The notes under the pieces are model-generated. The model was not told the DNA's origin. It did no database searches and was given only the letters and a program-made list of their open reading frames with translations. From Bacteriovorax stolpii (GTDB lineage Bacteria; Bdellovibrionota; UBA2428), in NCBI GenBank assembly GCA_945881775.1, contig CAMCVE010000001.1:189836-253835 (forward strand): a stretch of DNA of 64,000 bases. Reading direction: 5' to 3'. The position numbers and the translations under genes are program-made. Shown piece after piece: positions 17,283 through 26,676 of this stretch (within the stretch, counting starts at the first letter, position 1; each line of letters opens with the position of its first letter).

Positions 17283-17915
17283 ATGTTGAAAAAATCAGTC
17301 TCAAATCTCGTCGTGCTTGTCCCATTCGGGATTGGCACGACTCCACTCTTCGCAAATACCTCTTTGTCCCTGGCCGCGATTGGCAACGTGGCGGACGCGC
17401 GTGTCCCAGAACAAATCGAAGCGGAGTCCGGCGTGAGCATCGAAGCAGATCGGCGCTTAAGCTATGGCGTTGGGCTGCTCATTGGCAGCCAAGTAACTTC
17501 TGTCATCGGAATCGAAACGGGAGCCTTGCTCGTTAACAGAAGTTTTCAATATGGGAGCGACAACTTCAACTTCATACAAAGTCAGTACATTCTTCAAATT
17601 CCTCTTCTTGCGCGTCTTTCGCTTGGGCAAGTGTTTTCTTTAGGCGCTGGTCCCTTTCTCTCGTTACCTGTGGGCGGTGTCCGTAACAGCTACACGATCG
17701 GGAATTCTACCTCTGCACCCTTTGAGATCGACCGCAAAATCACAGAGCTTGGACTTCAGGCTGCAGCAACTTTTGCTCTCTCTGTCGCAGCTGAAACGCA
17801 TGCTTTTCTTGAGGGACGCTATGCCTATGGCATGACCGCGCTCAACTCAGACGACTCCAATTACGCCAATACAAACGACTTCTCGACGCTACTCGGCCTC
17901 CGTATGACTCTCTAA
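17283..17915 (+). CDS. Outer-membrane beta-barrel protein
   Basis: 210 aa. A signal peptide ([15 protein letters not shown]) is followed by alternating amphipathic strands with aromatic ends and a final strand ending in LLGLRMTL, as in OmpA/OmpW-type small barrels. Spacing suggests about eight strands. The gene has AGGAG upstream and is followed 16 bp later by the DUF1328 gene. Substrate or role is not evident. Confidence 0.75.
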   Translation: MLKKSVSNLVVLVPFGIGTTPLFANTSLSLAAIGNVADARVPEQIEAESGVSIEADRRLSYGVGLLIGSQVTSVIGIETGALLVNRSFQYGSDNFNFIQSQYILQIPLLARLSLGQVFSLGAGPFLSLPVGGVRNSYTIGNSTSAPFEIDRKITELGLQAAATFALSVAAETHAFLEGRYAYGMTALNSDDSNYANTNDFSTLLGLRMTL

Positions 17916-17931
17916 AGAAAGGAGAAAACCA

Positions 17932-18108
17932 ATGCTTAGATATGCGATTTCGTTTCTTGTTATTGCACTGATCGCAGCGTTCTTTGGGTGGGGCGGTATC
18001 GCCTCGACCTCAGCTGGATTCGCGCAAATTCTGTTCTTCGTGTTCTTGGTTGCGTTCGCGATTTCTGCCATCGCCGGCGGCTTCCGCGGTCGTTCGCCAC
18101 GACTCTGA
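17932..18108 (+). CDS. DUF1328-family small membrane protein
   Basis: 58 aa, too short for the ORF track, with AAAGGAG 7 bp before ATG 17932. Two transmembrane helices ([20 protein letters not shown] and [19 protein letters not shown]) with the FGWGGIAS turn that defines DUF1328 (PF07043, YtjA-like). Such proteins are typically stress-induced. It closes the stress cassette. Confidence 0.88.
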   Translation: MLRYAISFLVIALIAAFFGWGGIASTSAGFAQILFFVFLVAFAISAIAGGFRGRSPRL

Positions 18109-18159
18109 CGAAGCACTTTCGATGGAAGCGCTTCTGATTCCAAATTGGGATCGGAAGCG

Positions 18160-19179
18160 TTACGCTTCTTTGAGAAGTTCTTTCGAAAGATCGAGAGACA
18201 TACCCGCCAGCACGGGGCCGATGAAAACTCCCGCAAGGCCCCAGAAAACCAAGCCCCCAAAAATTGAGATAAACGCCACCCAGGGATGCAAATCTGATCG
18301 GCTTTTGACGATAATCGGCCGCAGCACGTTGTCGATCAGACCCGCCGTTACCGCAAAGCATAGCAAAATCACGTACTGGGACGTCGTCGCTTCAGCCGAA
18401 TAGAGCAAGAGACCAATAAGTATACTGACGGGGAATGTCCCTACGTACGGTAAGAGCGACGAAAGCGCGCCGATAACCCCAAAGACAAATGCGCTCGGAG
18501 CTCCGGAAACTGCCGCTCCAACACCAATGGTTATACCTTGTGCCAAAGCCGTGAAACCCGCAGCCACAAAAGCTGAGTAAGAATATTCATAAAACGAATG
18601 CAGCAAAAGGCGCGAGAAGCGTTCGGGAATAATTTTTTGAGTGAGAATAAAATTCCGAACGCCATCTTCGTTCAGATAAATTCCGAGAAAGCTCAGAACA
18701 AAAATAAAGAGCCCAACTGTGAGAGCAGGCAGCTGACCGAAAATGGACTTCAATGGGTCCGTGATTTTCCCCAAAACCTCTTTGGAGAAATCATCTGAGA
18801 CCTGTGCAAAGGTGTTAACCCCAAAATTCTCGAGCACCGACTTCAGTCGCTCCACGAGCGCACTGTTTTTGATCTTTGCGATCACGCCGGAGACGTCTTT
18901 AAGCTCAAAATCGGCGCGAAGATGGCCCACGGCCGAACTGAGAGTTAACACCACAAACACGAGCACCAAGAGCAAGGTGAACACCAACAAAGACGGAACC
19001 ATCACGTGCGCCCAACTCCGTTTGATCTTTAGCTGATGCACTCCCAGATCCCTCACCTGCATCGAAACACAAGCCAAGGCCGCCCCCATGAAAACGGGAA
19101 TAAAAAATGGCGCCGTCAGCACAAGCATCGGCAAAATGGCCAGGACAAAGAACCACCGGTTGAGCGCTTTTGAAGCCAT
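18160..19179 (-). CDS. AI-2E family transporter (PerM-like permease)
   Basis: 339 aa with about seven to eight transmembrane helices (WFFVLAILPMLVLTAPFFI; LLVFTLLLVLVFVVLTL; ALTVGLFIFVLSFLGIYL; and the C-terminal GLVFWGLAGVFIGPVLAG). The conserved C-terminal DNVLRPIIV and GLVFWGLAGVFIGP segments mark the family (PF01594). Members include the AI-2 exporter TqsA and sodium-proton antiporters, so the substrate is open. A GAAGCG-TTA-CGCTTC dyad overlaps its stop codon and may terminate transcription from either side. Confidence 0.85.
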   Translation of the reverse strand: MASKALNRWFFVLAILPMLVLTAPFFIPVFMGAALACVSMQVRDLGVHQLKIKRSWAHVMVPSLLVFTLLLVLVFVVLTLSSAVGHLRADFELKDVSGVIAKIKNSALVERLKSVLENFGVNTFAQVSDDFSKEVLGKITDPLKSIFGQLPALTVGLFIFVLSFLGIYLNEDGVRNFILTQKIIPERFSRLLLHSFYEYSYSAFVAAGFTALAQGITIGVGAAVSGAPSAFVFGVIGALSSLLPYVGTFPVSILIGLLLYSAEATTSQYVILLCFAVTAGLIDNVLRPIIVKSRSDLHPWVAFISIFGGLVFWGLAGVFIGPVLAGMSLDLSKELLKEA

Positions 19180-19269
19180 ATATCAGCAACTTAGAACCGT
19201 CATCTTCACGACGCAAGTCCTAAGCTAGGGGTCTTAAGTTGAGAGCCTCTTTTAGCCGATAGACCCAAG

Positions 19270-20574
19270 GTGGGGCCCTTCACTAAAATTCAGGACAAGC
19301 TTCGGGGTATCCTGCTGACCCGTAGAGATTTCTCACACGATGAGAATTCGGCGCGCTGCGGTCGCTGTGCGCATTTGCTGCCCGACGAAACCCTCACCTT
19401 TTGTCCGCGTTGTGGAATTCCTTTTTCAAAAATCCCACCCACTAGCAGCTACTCCACCATGGCCGAACGAGCACACGTTCTGCTCCTCAGGCGCTACCGA
19501 GTCCGATTGGCTGTCACAACTAGCTTTGTGTTTTCAGCCTTCTGGCTTTTGCTAGCGAGCTTCAGCTCACTTCAAACCGAGAGTTTGTTATCGAAACTCA
19601 AACCCGTGCGTCCCCTAAATATCTATCTCATCGAAGATCCGGCCTATCCTCGCATCGATGTGCAAACCCAGATCGAAAGCATCGCTGTCGCATTACAAAG
19701 TTTTGAGCGCCACTTCGGTGTGCAGATCACGGATGTTGCGATTCACCGAAACGAGCTCCCACCGATTATCCATGAAAAATTTCCCGACCTCTGGACCAAT
19801 CCCCAACGCTCCTCGCTTTCGTACTGGGAGTCTCGAATATTTCCAAAACTCACACCCGCCTGGGAAGAAGTTGCGGGGGATCCCCTCCCTGTCCTCTTTA
19901 CGAACATTCCAATCGTGAACGATCTCGGCAGCGACACCGCTCTTGAGACAGCTCACCTCAACCCATGGGGGCTTGTTTCAGGCCTTGGACATCCGTCGCT
20001 CAGCATCATCTCGAGCTACCGAATGCTCCGCGAAGAAAATCTTCTCTTTGGAAAAGCTGCAGAAGCAAACTCCTCGGAGCGGCGTCGCCTGGAGGCCCGC
20101 TTTATGGGCGAATACGTGTTCGCACACGAACTGGGCCATGCGCTTCTAGGACTCCCCGACTTCGTGCAGCGTGCCCGCATGCCGGCTCTTGTGGCCCTTC
20201 GCGCTCCCGCATCTGCAGAAACTGAGGAAGCTGACTACGCTCACTGCCTCATGCACACCGACGAAGGGGGAGGCTATCAAGCTTGGAAGGCGATTCGCTC
20301 CAGTAGCGCGCGCTCTTCAGATAACATGAACCGGGTCTCTTGCCCGGACTATCTTCCGGTTCTCACAGCCTTCAAACTCAGACAGCAGGCGATTCAAGCG
20401 TTGCGTCAGGGTGAGCGCGCTCTCGCCAAAAACCTGTACTCTCAGGTTCTCGAAATCTATGACCCTCCGGCGAAGACGTGGCTTCGCAGTCAGTGGGAGC
20501 AGGAGAATCTTCTTTTCATGTCATTAATTAAACGTTGGTGGTCCGGATTCTTCATGCTTCAATCGAGCTCATGA
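19270..20574 (+). CDS. Membrane-anchored zinc-ribbon zincin-like metallopeptidase
   Basis: 434 aa from GTG 19270. A double-CxxC zinc ribbon lies at C30, C33, C45 and C48, then one transmembrane helix (~80-100, [18 protein letters not shown]) and a large probably periplasmic domain. Around residue 287 is [12 protein letters not shown], an HExxH zinc site with a downstream Asp; snapalysin-type and metzincin sites have one residue less between the second His and Gly. The last ~70 residues are helical. The acyl-CoA dehydrogenase gene overlaps its stop by 4 bp. I do not recognise the family as a whole. Confidence 0.65.
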   Translation: MGPFTKIQDKLRGILLTRRDFSHDENSARCGRCAHLLPDETLTFCPRCGIPFSKIPPTSSYSTMAERAHVLLLRRYRVRLAVTTSFVFSAFWLLLASFSSLQTESLLSKLKPVRPLNIYLIEDPAYPRIDVQTQIESIAVALQSFERHFGVQITDVAIHRNELPPIIHEKFPDLWTNPQRSSLSYWESRIFPKLTPAWEEVAGDPLPVLFTNIPIVNDLGSDTALETAHLNPWGLVSGLGHPSLSIISSYRMLREENLLFGKAAEANSSERRRLEARFMGEYVFAHELGHALLGLPDFVQRARMPALVALRAPASAETEEADYAHCLMHTDEGGGYQAWKAIRSSSARSSDNMNRVSCPDYLPVLTAFKLRQQAIQALRQGERALAKNLYSQVLEIYDPPAKTWLRSQWEQENLLFMSLIKRWWSGFFMLQSSS

Positions 20575-21719
20575 TTGATTTGTCCCTGAGCGACGAACAA
20601 AAATCCCTTCAAGAACTTGCCCGTCTATTCGGCGAGAAAGAAATGGCTCCGCGAATTGAGCATCACGACCATACGGGAGAGTATCCCTGGGACGTGATCA
20701 AGAAAGCCCACGAAGTGGGCCTTATGAACACACACATTCCTCAAGAGTACGGCGGCCTCGGACTGAGCGTTCTTGACGGCTGTCTCATTGCCGAAGAGCT
20801 TTCTTCATTCTGCTCCGGCATGTACACAGCTCTCGAGGCCAACGGTCTCGCTCAAGCGCCTTTGCTTGTAGCCGCGAACGACGCTCAGAAAAAGCAATTC
20901 CTCACGCCCATGACCGAGGCTCCCATTATGGCGGCTTATGGCGTCACAGAACCCGGAGCTGGCTCAGACGTGCAAGGTATCAAAACCAAAGCCGTTAAAA
21001 AGGGCGACGAATACGTGATCAACGGCTCTAAGATGTGGATCACCAACGCGTCTGTCGCGGACTGGTTCTTTGTCCTAGCCTACACAGATCCCGACAAAGG
21101 TGTGGGCGGCATGACAGGATTCATCGTGCCCGCGAAAACCCCCGGTGTTCAGGTCGGAAAAAAGGAAAAGAACCTCGGCCAAAAGTGCTCCGACACTCGC
21201 GGTATCACTTTCACGGACGTGGTGATCCCCGCAAAGTACCGTCTCGGCGATGAAGGTTACGGATTTAAGATCGCAATGGGCGCCTTCGATCACACGCGCC
21301 CTCCTGTTGCTGCGGGAGCTGTTGGAGTGGCCAAGGCCGCTTACCAACATGCCGTGCGCTACGCTCAGGAACGCAAAACCTTCGGCACGCCGATCGCCAA
21401 GCACCAAGCTGTGAGTTTTATGATCGCTGAGATGGCGATGAACATCGAAGCAGCTCGCATGCTGGTCTGGAAAGCGGCCTATGAGATCGATCAAGGTCGC
21501 CGCAACACCTACTACGCCTCGGTGGCCAAAGCCTTTGCTGCCGACATGTGCAACAAAGTCTGCACAGACGCCGTGCAAGTCTTTGGAGGCTACGGTTATT
21601 CAACCGAATACCCCGTCGAAAAGCTTTACCGTGATTCCAAGATCTTCCAGATCTATGAAGGCACATCACAAATTCAGCGTCTGATTATTGCCAAAGAAAT
21701 TTTTGACCGTAAGAAATAG
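20571..21719 (+). CDS. Acyl-CoA dehydrogenase
   Basis: 382 aa from ATG 20571 (ATGA overlap with the upstream stop); the ORF-track start at 20535 adds 12 residues read from the previous gene. Family signatures are present: [19 protein letters not shown] (FAD/substrate binding), WITNA, the [13 protein letters not shown] segment and the catalytic Glu in [12 protein letters not shown] (~365). It performs the first FAD-dependent step of beta-oxidation; the closest layout is medium-chain type. The electron-transfer flavoprotein is not nearby. Confidence 0.93.
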   Translation: MIDLSLSDEQKSLQELARLFGEKEMAPRIEHHDHTGEYPWDVIKKAHEVGLMNTHIPQEYGGLGLSVLDGCLIAEELSSFCSGMYTALEANGLAQAPLLVAANDAQKKQFLTPMTEAPIMAAYGVTEPGAGSDVQGIKTKAVKKGDEYVINGSKMWITNASVADWFFVLAYTDPDKGVGGMTGFIVPAKTPGVQVGKKEKNLGQKCSDTRGITFTDVVIPAKYRLGDEGYGFKIAMGAFDHTRPPVAAGAVGVAKAAYQHAVRYAQERKTFGTPIAKHQAVSFMIAEMAMNIEAARMLVWKAAYEIDQGRRNTYYASVAKAFAADMCNKVCTDAVQVFGGYGYSTEYPVEKLYRDSKIFQIYEGTSQIQRLIIAKEIFDRKK

Positions 21720-21729
21720 ACAACGACAC

Positions 21730-22611
21730 ATGAAGTCCTGCGCGCTCGCTTTCGCTACGATGTTTTCGATAGCTTCCGAGGCCTGCCTGCACATGTCGTC
21801 GCAGAACGATCCGCGACTCCTGAAACAGACCGAAACAGAAATCATCCTTTATCACGACGGCAAGAACGCTCATCGCGTGATCCACACGTCTTTCGAAGGA
21901 AAAGTGCCTTCCGAGATCACGTGGGTGCTTCCCTTCCCCTCGAAACCTGTGAGCTACACGGAAAGCTCGCCCGAGCTTTTTGTAGAGACTCATGCGCTTT
22001 TTAAGGACCTCTATGCGAGCGGCGGCGGCACAATGCAAAAAGGCGCGAACTCAATGCAGCGAGCGATGCCCTCAACAATTCGTGTTCACGAACAGAAAGT
22101 CGTGGGCAATTACGAAATCACGCCGCTTGAAATTCTTCGCAGTGACGACGGGCGAGACCTCAACGTTTGGCTCAAAAAGCACGGATTCAACACGATGCCC
22201 GATGCGCTTCAAAAACCTTATCTGCGTAAGGGAGCCTACTTTCTCGCAGTCCGAATCAAAACGGGCGGTGAAGCGAGCCGCATGAAGCCTCTCGACATCG
22301 CCTATCCTGCAAAGAACCTCGACTTTCCTGTTCGATTCACGCACGCTGGTCGCGAGTACGATCTTAGTCTCTACGTGGTGTCCGAGCTCAACGCCGAGAA
22401 GATGCAAGTACGCGCAGGACAACTCGTTAGAGAATCCTACGCCGAACGTTCATCGACCCTCGAGCTTCCGTCGACTCTCGAAACACAGAAATTTGGACTG
22501 GCAAAAATGTTAAAACCCCGGACGATCACTCAAGTGATCTTCCGGGGTCTGAATTCTGCTGCGAAGCCTCTTTCGAAGCTCGCGGCCGATCCTAGTTTTG
22601 AAGCCAAGTAG
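21730..22611 (+). CDS. Exported DUF2330-like protein
   Basis: 293 aa from ATG 21730; the upstream start at 21688 lies within the previous gene. Signal peptide (CALAFATMFSIASEAC) then a region with the DUF2330 pattern (ETEIILYHDGKNAHRVIHTSFEG ... ITWVLPFPSKP ... LSLYVVSE). Members are secreted proteins of unknown function. A perfect hairpin lies inside the last 100 bp of the gene. Confidence 0.72.
   Translation: MKSCALAFATMFSIASEACLHMSSQNDPRLLKQTETEIILYHDGKNAHRVIHTSFEGKVPSEITWVLPFPSKPVSYTESSPELFVETHALFKDLYASGGGTMQKGANSMQRAMPSTIRVHEQKVVGNYEITPLEILRSDDGRDLNVWLKKHGFNTMPDALQKPYLRKGAYFLAVRIKTGGEASRMKPLDIAYPAKNLDFPVRFTHAGREYDLSLYVVSELNAEKMQVRAGQLVRESYAERSSTLELPSTLETQKFGLAKMLKPRTITQVIFRGLNSAAKPLSKLAADPSFEAK
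22515..22548. other. Strong intragenic hairpin near the 3' end of the DUF2330 gene
   Basis: ACCCCGGA-C-GATCACT-CA-AGTGATC-T-TCCGGGGT: two nested perfect stems (8 and 7 bp) separated by single mismatches, ending ~63 bp before the stop codon. There is no T-run. It may be an RNA stability element or coincidence. Confidence 0.4.
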
Positions 22612-22613
22612 AC

Positions 22614-22886
22614 TCAGTTGCTCGACTGAATTCGAATGTCGCTAAGAAAGCTTTTCAGAAACTGGGTCTGAGCTTTTTGATCTAAAACTTCGACCATCGC
22701 GCGGTGACGCAATTGATCCATCCACTCGTGACTTCTTCTAAGCGGGAAATCGTTCTCGTGTTCGAAGACAAGAGACTCTAAGAGCTCTTCATAAGGCTGT
22801 TCGCGGTAGAACTGCATCCAGCGCTCGAAAACGTCACGCTCCATGCGTTTCTGTTTTAGGGATTCAAAAGAATAGACTTCGGCCAT
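22614..22886 (-). CDS. Hypothetical small acidic protein
   Basis: 90 aa, helical and charged (VFERWMQFYREQPYEELLESL, WMDQLRHRAMVEVLDQK). No signal peptide or known motif. Its stop is 2 bp from the convergent DUF2330 gene. The start ATG 22886 has AGGAG upstream. The 217-bp region upstream (22887-23103) holds no convincing gene. Confidence 0.6.
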   Translation of the reverse strand: MAEVYSFESLKQKRMERDVFERWMQFYREQPYEELLESLVFEHENDFPLRRSHEWMDQLRHRAMVEVLDQKAQTQFLKSFLSDIRIQSSN

Positions 22887-23103
22887 CTTGTAGAGCTCCT
22901 TCGCGAACAGTCACACAAACTGCTCGAGACCTAAGGTGCAGAGCCCATGCCAGAGCTAAACCCTTGGATTCAAATTTTCTGACTAAAGTTTCTTCAGGTT
23001 TGGAACACTCTAGGCACAAAGGTGTCCATAATTTAGACAGAACAAACACAATTATTCCAATAACTTAATCACTGGCCCTGGACGCAGTCCTGAGTCTCGG
23101 CAA

Positions 23104-24108
23104 TTAAGTCGGCGGCACAGGATCTGGAATCGTCTCATTCGCATCGATCGCCTGAGCTATTGTAAGCTCGCGGCGAGCCACAAACGGCAAGACGCGAATG
23201 GGACACTCCGACATCGGACACTCTGAACAATAACGGCGACGGCACGGCTCGAAATGGGTGTGCCACTCGCCGTGTCTTTGCGTTTCTGCAAGTAAAGTGT
23301 CCGAGAAGCGATGGACGTGGCGATGCGCTTCACGCACATCGAAATACTCCGGCACAATCAAGTGAACATCGACGTGAACAAAAGCTCCCGCTCGCATCGC
23401 TCTCAAGCGGTGCAGGCCGCAGATCTCGCGAATCGGCCACCGATTGGCAACCTCAAGAATTTCTTTGAGAAGCTCGGGATCTTCTTCGTCGAGCAGGGCC
23501 CCCGAAGCCTCTTTAAGGATCTTGTAGCCCGTGCGCATGAGCACCAAAGAAACCAGGATTCCCATCAGGGGATCGAGCACCGACCAACCTGTGAGGCGAA
23601 CGAGAAGCAGTCCAAGAATAATTCCTACCGATGTCCAAAAATCCGAAATGATGTGATGGCCGTCGGCTTCAATGGCTTTTGAACGCGTGGACTTTCCGAC
23701 GCGAACCAGCACCAGGCCCAAAACTCCATTAAGGACTCCCGCAAGAGAGCTCACCGCGAGACCCAAATCCAATTCACGTAAGTGAGGGCCTCTGAGCAGC
23801 GCGAGTCCCGACTCCAAAAGAATGTAGACCGATGCGAGCGTGACCAAAGCTCCCTCGAAGGTGGCCGCGAAAAACTCGATCTTGCCGTGACCGTAGGGGT
23901 GATTGTCGTCAGGCGGACGTGCCGCGATCATGATCGCGCCAAATGCAAAACACGCCCCCAGCACATTCACAATGCTTTCGACGGCGTCGGAGCGAAGTGC
24001 CGTCGAATGCGTGAGGAAATACGCCCAAGCCTTAAGACCCAGCACCACCAGACTCACCGCGATCGAGAGGATCGCGTACTTGAATCGACGGTTTTGCTGA
24101 AGCGGCAT
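23104..24108 (-). CDS. Cation diffusion facilitator (CDF) transporter with Cys-rich tail
   Basis: 334 aa. Six-TM CDF core with the metal-site residues in LRSDAVESIVN (TM2) and EADGHHIISDFWTSVG (TM5), HPYGHGKIEF after TM2, and a cytoplasmic domain (~205-290, VHVDVHLIVPEY). The tail is unusual: HFEPCRRRYCSECPMSECP, four Cys as Cx4CxxCx4C, a possible extra metal site. The family exports Zn, Co, Fe or Mn in exchange for protons. It lies 20 bp downstream of typA on the same strand. Confidence 0.9.
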   Translation of the reverse strand: MPLQQNRRFKYAILSIAVSLVVLGLKAWAYFLTHSTALRSDAVESIVNVLGACFAFGAIMIAARPPDDNHPYGHGKIEFFAATFEGALVTLASVYILLESGLALLRGPHLRELDLGLAVSSLAGVLNGVLGLVLVRVGKSTRSKAIEADGHHIISDFWTSVGIILGLLLVRLTGWSVLDPLMGILVSLVLMRTGYKILKEASGALLDEEDPELLKEILEVANRWPIREICGLHRLRAMRAGAFVHVDVHLIVPEYFDVREAHRHVHRFSDTLLAETQRHGEWHTHFEPCRRRYCSECPMSECPIRVLPFVARRELTIAQAIDANETIPDPVPPT

Positions 24109-24128
24109 CGAGGACCTTCCCTCAGGCC

Positions 24129-26018
24129 TTACTTACCTTTGGGAGCTCCGTTTTTGGAAAGGTGCTTTTTGCGAGCGCGAACAGTCTTAGGAGTGATTTC
24201 CAGAAGCTCATCAGCCGCAATCCACTCGAGGCCCTTCTCGATCGTCACAAGACGTGGAGGAGAAAGGACGATCGCATCGTCTTTATTGACGGTGCGGAAG
24301 TTGGTGAGCTGTTTGGCCTTGGTGGGGTTAACCCACATGTCCTGTTCTTTAGCGTTCTCGCCGATCACCATACCTTCATAGACTTGGTGACCTCCACCAA
24401 GGAAAAGGATCCCACGTTCTTGAAGCGAAACGAGGCCGTAAGCATTCGACTCGCCGTCGCGGTCCGAAACAAGCGCGCCGTTCACACGACCGCCGATATC
24501 ACCTTGGAAGGTGTCCCAACCGTCGGAGAGGAAGTTGAAGAGGCCTTGGCCTTTGGTTTCGGTAAGGAAGCGGTTACGAACGCCCACAAGACCGCGCGAA
24601 GGGATGCGGATCTCAAGACGAACGCGACCGGTGCCTTTGTTGACGATGTTGTGGAGCATGCCTTTGCGGATCTGGAACATCTGCGTGATCGCGCCTTGAG
24701 CGAACTCGGGAACGTCGAGGACCGCCATTTCCATCGGCTCCATCTGAACGCCGTTTTCTTCCTTCATGAGAATCTGTGGCATCGCGAGCGCAAATTCAAA
24801 ACCTTCGCGGCGCATTTGTTCGGCAAGGATCGCCATTTGGAACTCGCCACGACCCTTGAGCATGAAGCGGTCGGGGTTATCGGTTTCTTGGAATTTGAGA
24901 GCGACGTTTGTGAGAACTTCGCGGAGCAGACGGTCGCGAAGTTTGCGCGATGTAACATGATCGCCTTCACGACCAGCGAAAGGCGAATCGTTCACGCGCC
25001 ACTCCATCTGCAATGTGGGCTCTTCGACGTGGATACGAGGAAGCGCGAGAAGGAGGGGGTCCCACTTGTCTTCGCGCGCGGTCGACTGATCTGGAATACC
25101 GACGATCGTGTCGCCGATCTTAATGTCCTGATCGCCGACTGCAACGACGGCGATGTCGCCCGCGATGACTTCTTGTGCAGGGACTTGTTTGAGGCCCATG
25201 TAGCTCGAGATGCCCGTGACTTTGATGGGTTTGAGGACGTTCTTGCCATCGACTTCTTGGACGATGCCGAGAGCTTGACCGGGCTTCAGGGAGCCTTGCT
25301 TCAGGCGACCGATGGCGAGACGACCGAGGTATTCGGAGTAGCTCAGGTTGGCAATCAGGAGCTGGGCCTTACCGTCTTTGTTCACTTGGGGATGGGGCAT
25401 CGTCTTGACGATCGCGTCGAAGAGGGGTTCGAGCGTCGCAGGCTTATGAGCCATCGCATCTGCGAGGTTCGTGTAAGCACGGCCTTCGCGGGCGACGGCG
25501 TAGATGACCGGGAAATCGCATTGTTCGTCGTTGGCCTCGAGATCGATGAAGAGATCGAAAACTTCGTTTAAAACTTCTTCAGGGCGCGCGTCCTGACGAT
25601 CGACTTTGTTGATAACGACGATGATCTTGAGGTTTTGCTCGAGTGCTTTACGCAAAACGAAACGAGTTTGGGGAAGCGGACCTTCCGCAGCATCCACCAG
25701 AACGCAAGCGCCGTCGACCATGGAGAGAATACGTTCCACTTCGCCGCCGAAGTCCGCGTGTCCGGGGGTGTCGACGATGTTGATCTTTTTGTCTTTGTAA
25801 AGAATTGCGGTGTTCTTTGCGGTGATCGTGATGCCGCGTTCGCGCTCTAAGTCGCCAGAGTCCATCATGCGGTCCGAGGTAGCTTCGTTCTCTCGGAAGG
25901 TTCCAGATTGTTTCAAAAGGCCGTCTACGAGAGTGGTTTTACCGTGGTCGACGTGAGCGATGATGGCGATGTTGCGGATATTTTCGAGTACTAGCGACAT
26001 GGGGGCGGATACTGCCAT
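24129..26018 (-). CDS. typA: Translational GTPase TypA/BipA
   Basis: 629 aa, the expected length. G1 [16 protein letters not shown]2 [12 protein letters not shown]3 [13 protein letters not shown]4 NKVDR, followed by domain II, EF-G-like domain III ([17 protein letters not shown]), domain V ([22 protein letters not shown]) and the BipA C-terminal domain. A ribosome-binding GTPase for 50S assembly and stress or low temperature. A 469-aa antisense ORF across this gene is a codon-bias shadow. Co-directional with the CDF gene. Confidence 0.96.
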   Translation of the reverse strand: MAVSAPMSLVLENIRNIAIIAHVDHGKTTLVDGLLKQSGTFRENEATSDRMMDSGDLERERGITITAKNTAILYKDKKINIVDTPGHADFGGEVERILSMVDGACVLVDAAEGPLPQTRFVLRKALEQNLKIIVVINKVDRQDARPEEVLNEVFDLFIDLEANDEQCDFPVIYAVAREGRAYTNLADAMAHKPATLEPLFDAIVKTMPHPQVNKDGKAQLLIANLSYSEYLGRLAIGRLKQGSLKPGQALGIVQEVDGKNVLKPIKVTGISSYMGLKQVPAQEVIAGDIAVVAVGDQDIKIGDTIVGIPDQSTAREDKWDPLLLALPRIHVEEPTLQMEWRVNDSPFAGREGDHVTSRKLRDRLLREVLTNVALKFQETDNPDRFMLKGRGEFQMAILAEQMRREGFEFALAMPQILMKEENGVQMEPMEMAVLDVPEFAQGAITQMFQIRKGMLHNIVNKGTGRVRLEIRIPSRGLVGVRNRFLTETKGQGLFNFLSDGWDTFQGDIGGRVNGALVSDRDGESNAYGLVSLQERGILFLGGGHQVYEGMVIGENAKEQDMWVNPTKAKQLTNFRTVNKDDAIVLSPPRLVTIEKGLEWIAADELLEITPKTVRARKKHLSKNGAPKGK

Positions 26019-26095
26019 TTTAAATGCGAGTCAGCTAGGCGATTCTGTGAGCAGGGGCATTTTTTTCCGAGTCCGCGCAGGTCCTCGAGCTCATC

Positions 26096-26131
26096 GAAAA
26101 ACCCTTGTAACGCATCGCATTACAAGGGTTT
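26096..26131 (-). terminator. Rho-independent terminator after the PilZ gene
   Basis: Perfect 12-bp stem AAACCCTTGTAA / TTACAAGGGTTT with a 9-nt loop. On the minus strand it is followed by a T-run (plus-strand GAAAAA). It ends the PilZ transcript and insulates typA. Confidence 0.88.
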
Positions 26132-26163
26132 ATTCAACTCTTCCCGAGGGAGCACGGAGAGTC

Positions 26164-26604
26164 TTAGAGATACCAGATCTGAGCTTCACCTTTGTCCTCT
26201 TTGGCACTCGCCGAGTAGAGCTCGATAAACTCCACCATCTTTTCAATCGCAGGATAAGTGCTCAAGGTCTGATCAAAGGAACATCCATGCTGATAGTAAC
26301 TCAGGCCGTTCTCTAGAGTCGTCTGCACGCGTTTCACCTTGAGGCGCATCGGGAGATAGGAATTCTGCGAGAAGTAGAAGCGGAAATCAATCTCTTCGCC
26401 CTCGTTGAAGCACCCTTCGGATTCAGGCCAACGGAAGCTGCAGCCGGAACGCGAGATATCGACGATGTCGACGGACTTGAGTCCCAGCTTTTCGATGAAG
26501 GTGTAACAACCGAGAATCCGTTTGAAGAGCACGCGTTCGTAGTCGCGGCGGACCTGCTCTTGTTTCTCTTTGCGTCTTTCACCGAATTGCACGACTTTCG
26601 ACAT
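26164..26604 (-). CDS. PilZ-domain protein (probable c-di-GMP receptor)
   Basis: 146 aa. RxxxR appears as RDYER (~20-24) and DxSxxG as DISRSG in VDIVDISRSGCSFRW, the two c-di-GMP ligand motifs; the domain fills most of the protein (FRFYFSQNSYLPMRLKVKRV ... YQHGCSFD). It is monocistronic, between its own terminator and a 72-bp upstream gap. Second PilZ protein in this window. Confidence 0.82.
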   Translation of the reverse strand: MSKVVQFGERRKEKQEQVRRDYERVLFKRILGCYTFIEKLGLKSVDIVDISRSGCSFRWPESEGCFNEGEEIDFRFYFSQNSYLPMRLKVKRVQTTLENGLSYYQHGCSFDQTLSTYPAIEKMVEFIELYSASAKEDKGEAQIWYL

Positions 26605-26676
26605 ACGTATGAGTTCCTCCGACCCATTACGTCTCGACCGTTTTTCATAGAAACTTTACCTAAACCACTCAGGAAA

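Noticed and set aside
18153-18171. GAAGCG-TTA-CGCTTC dyad as terminator
   Set aside because: Short stem with only TTT after it and overlapping a stop codon; kept as a remark under the permease rather than a separate call.
22864-23049. 61-aa minus-strand ORF upstream of the small acidic protein
   Set aside because: Overlaps the start of the better-supported gene, weak ribosome site, composition not convincing.
24162-25571. 469-aa plus-strand ORF
   Set aside because: It is fully antisense to typA, which has all GTPase motifs; long antisense ORFs follow from GC-biased codon use. No start signal or family motif.
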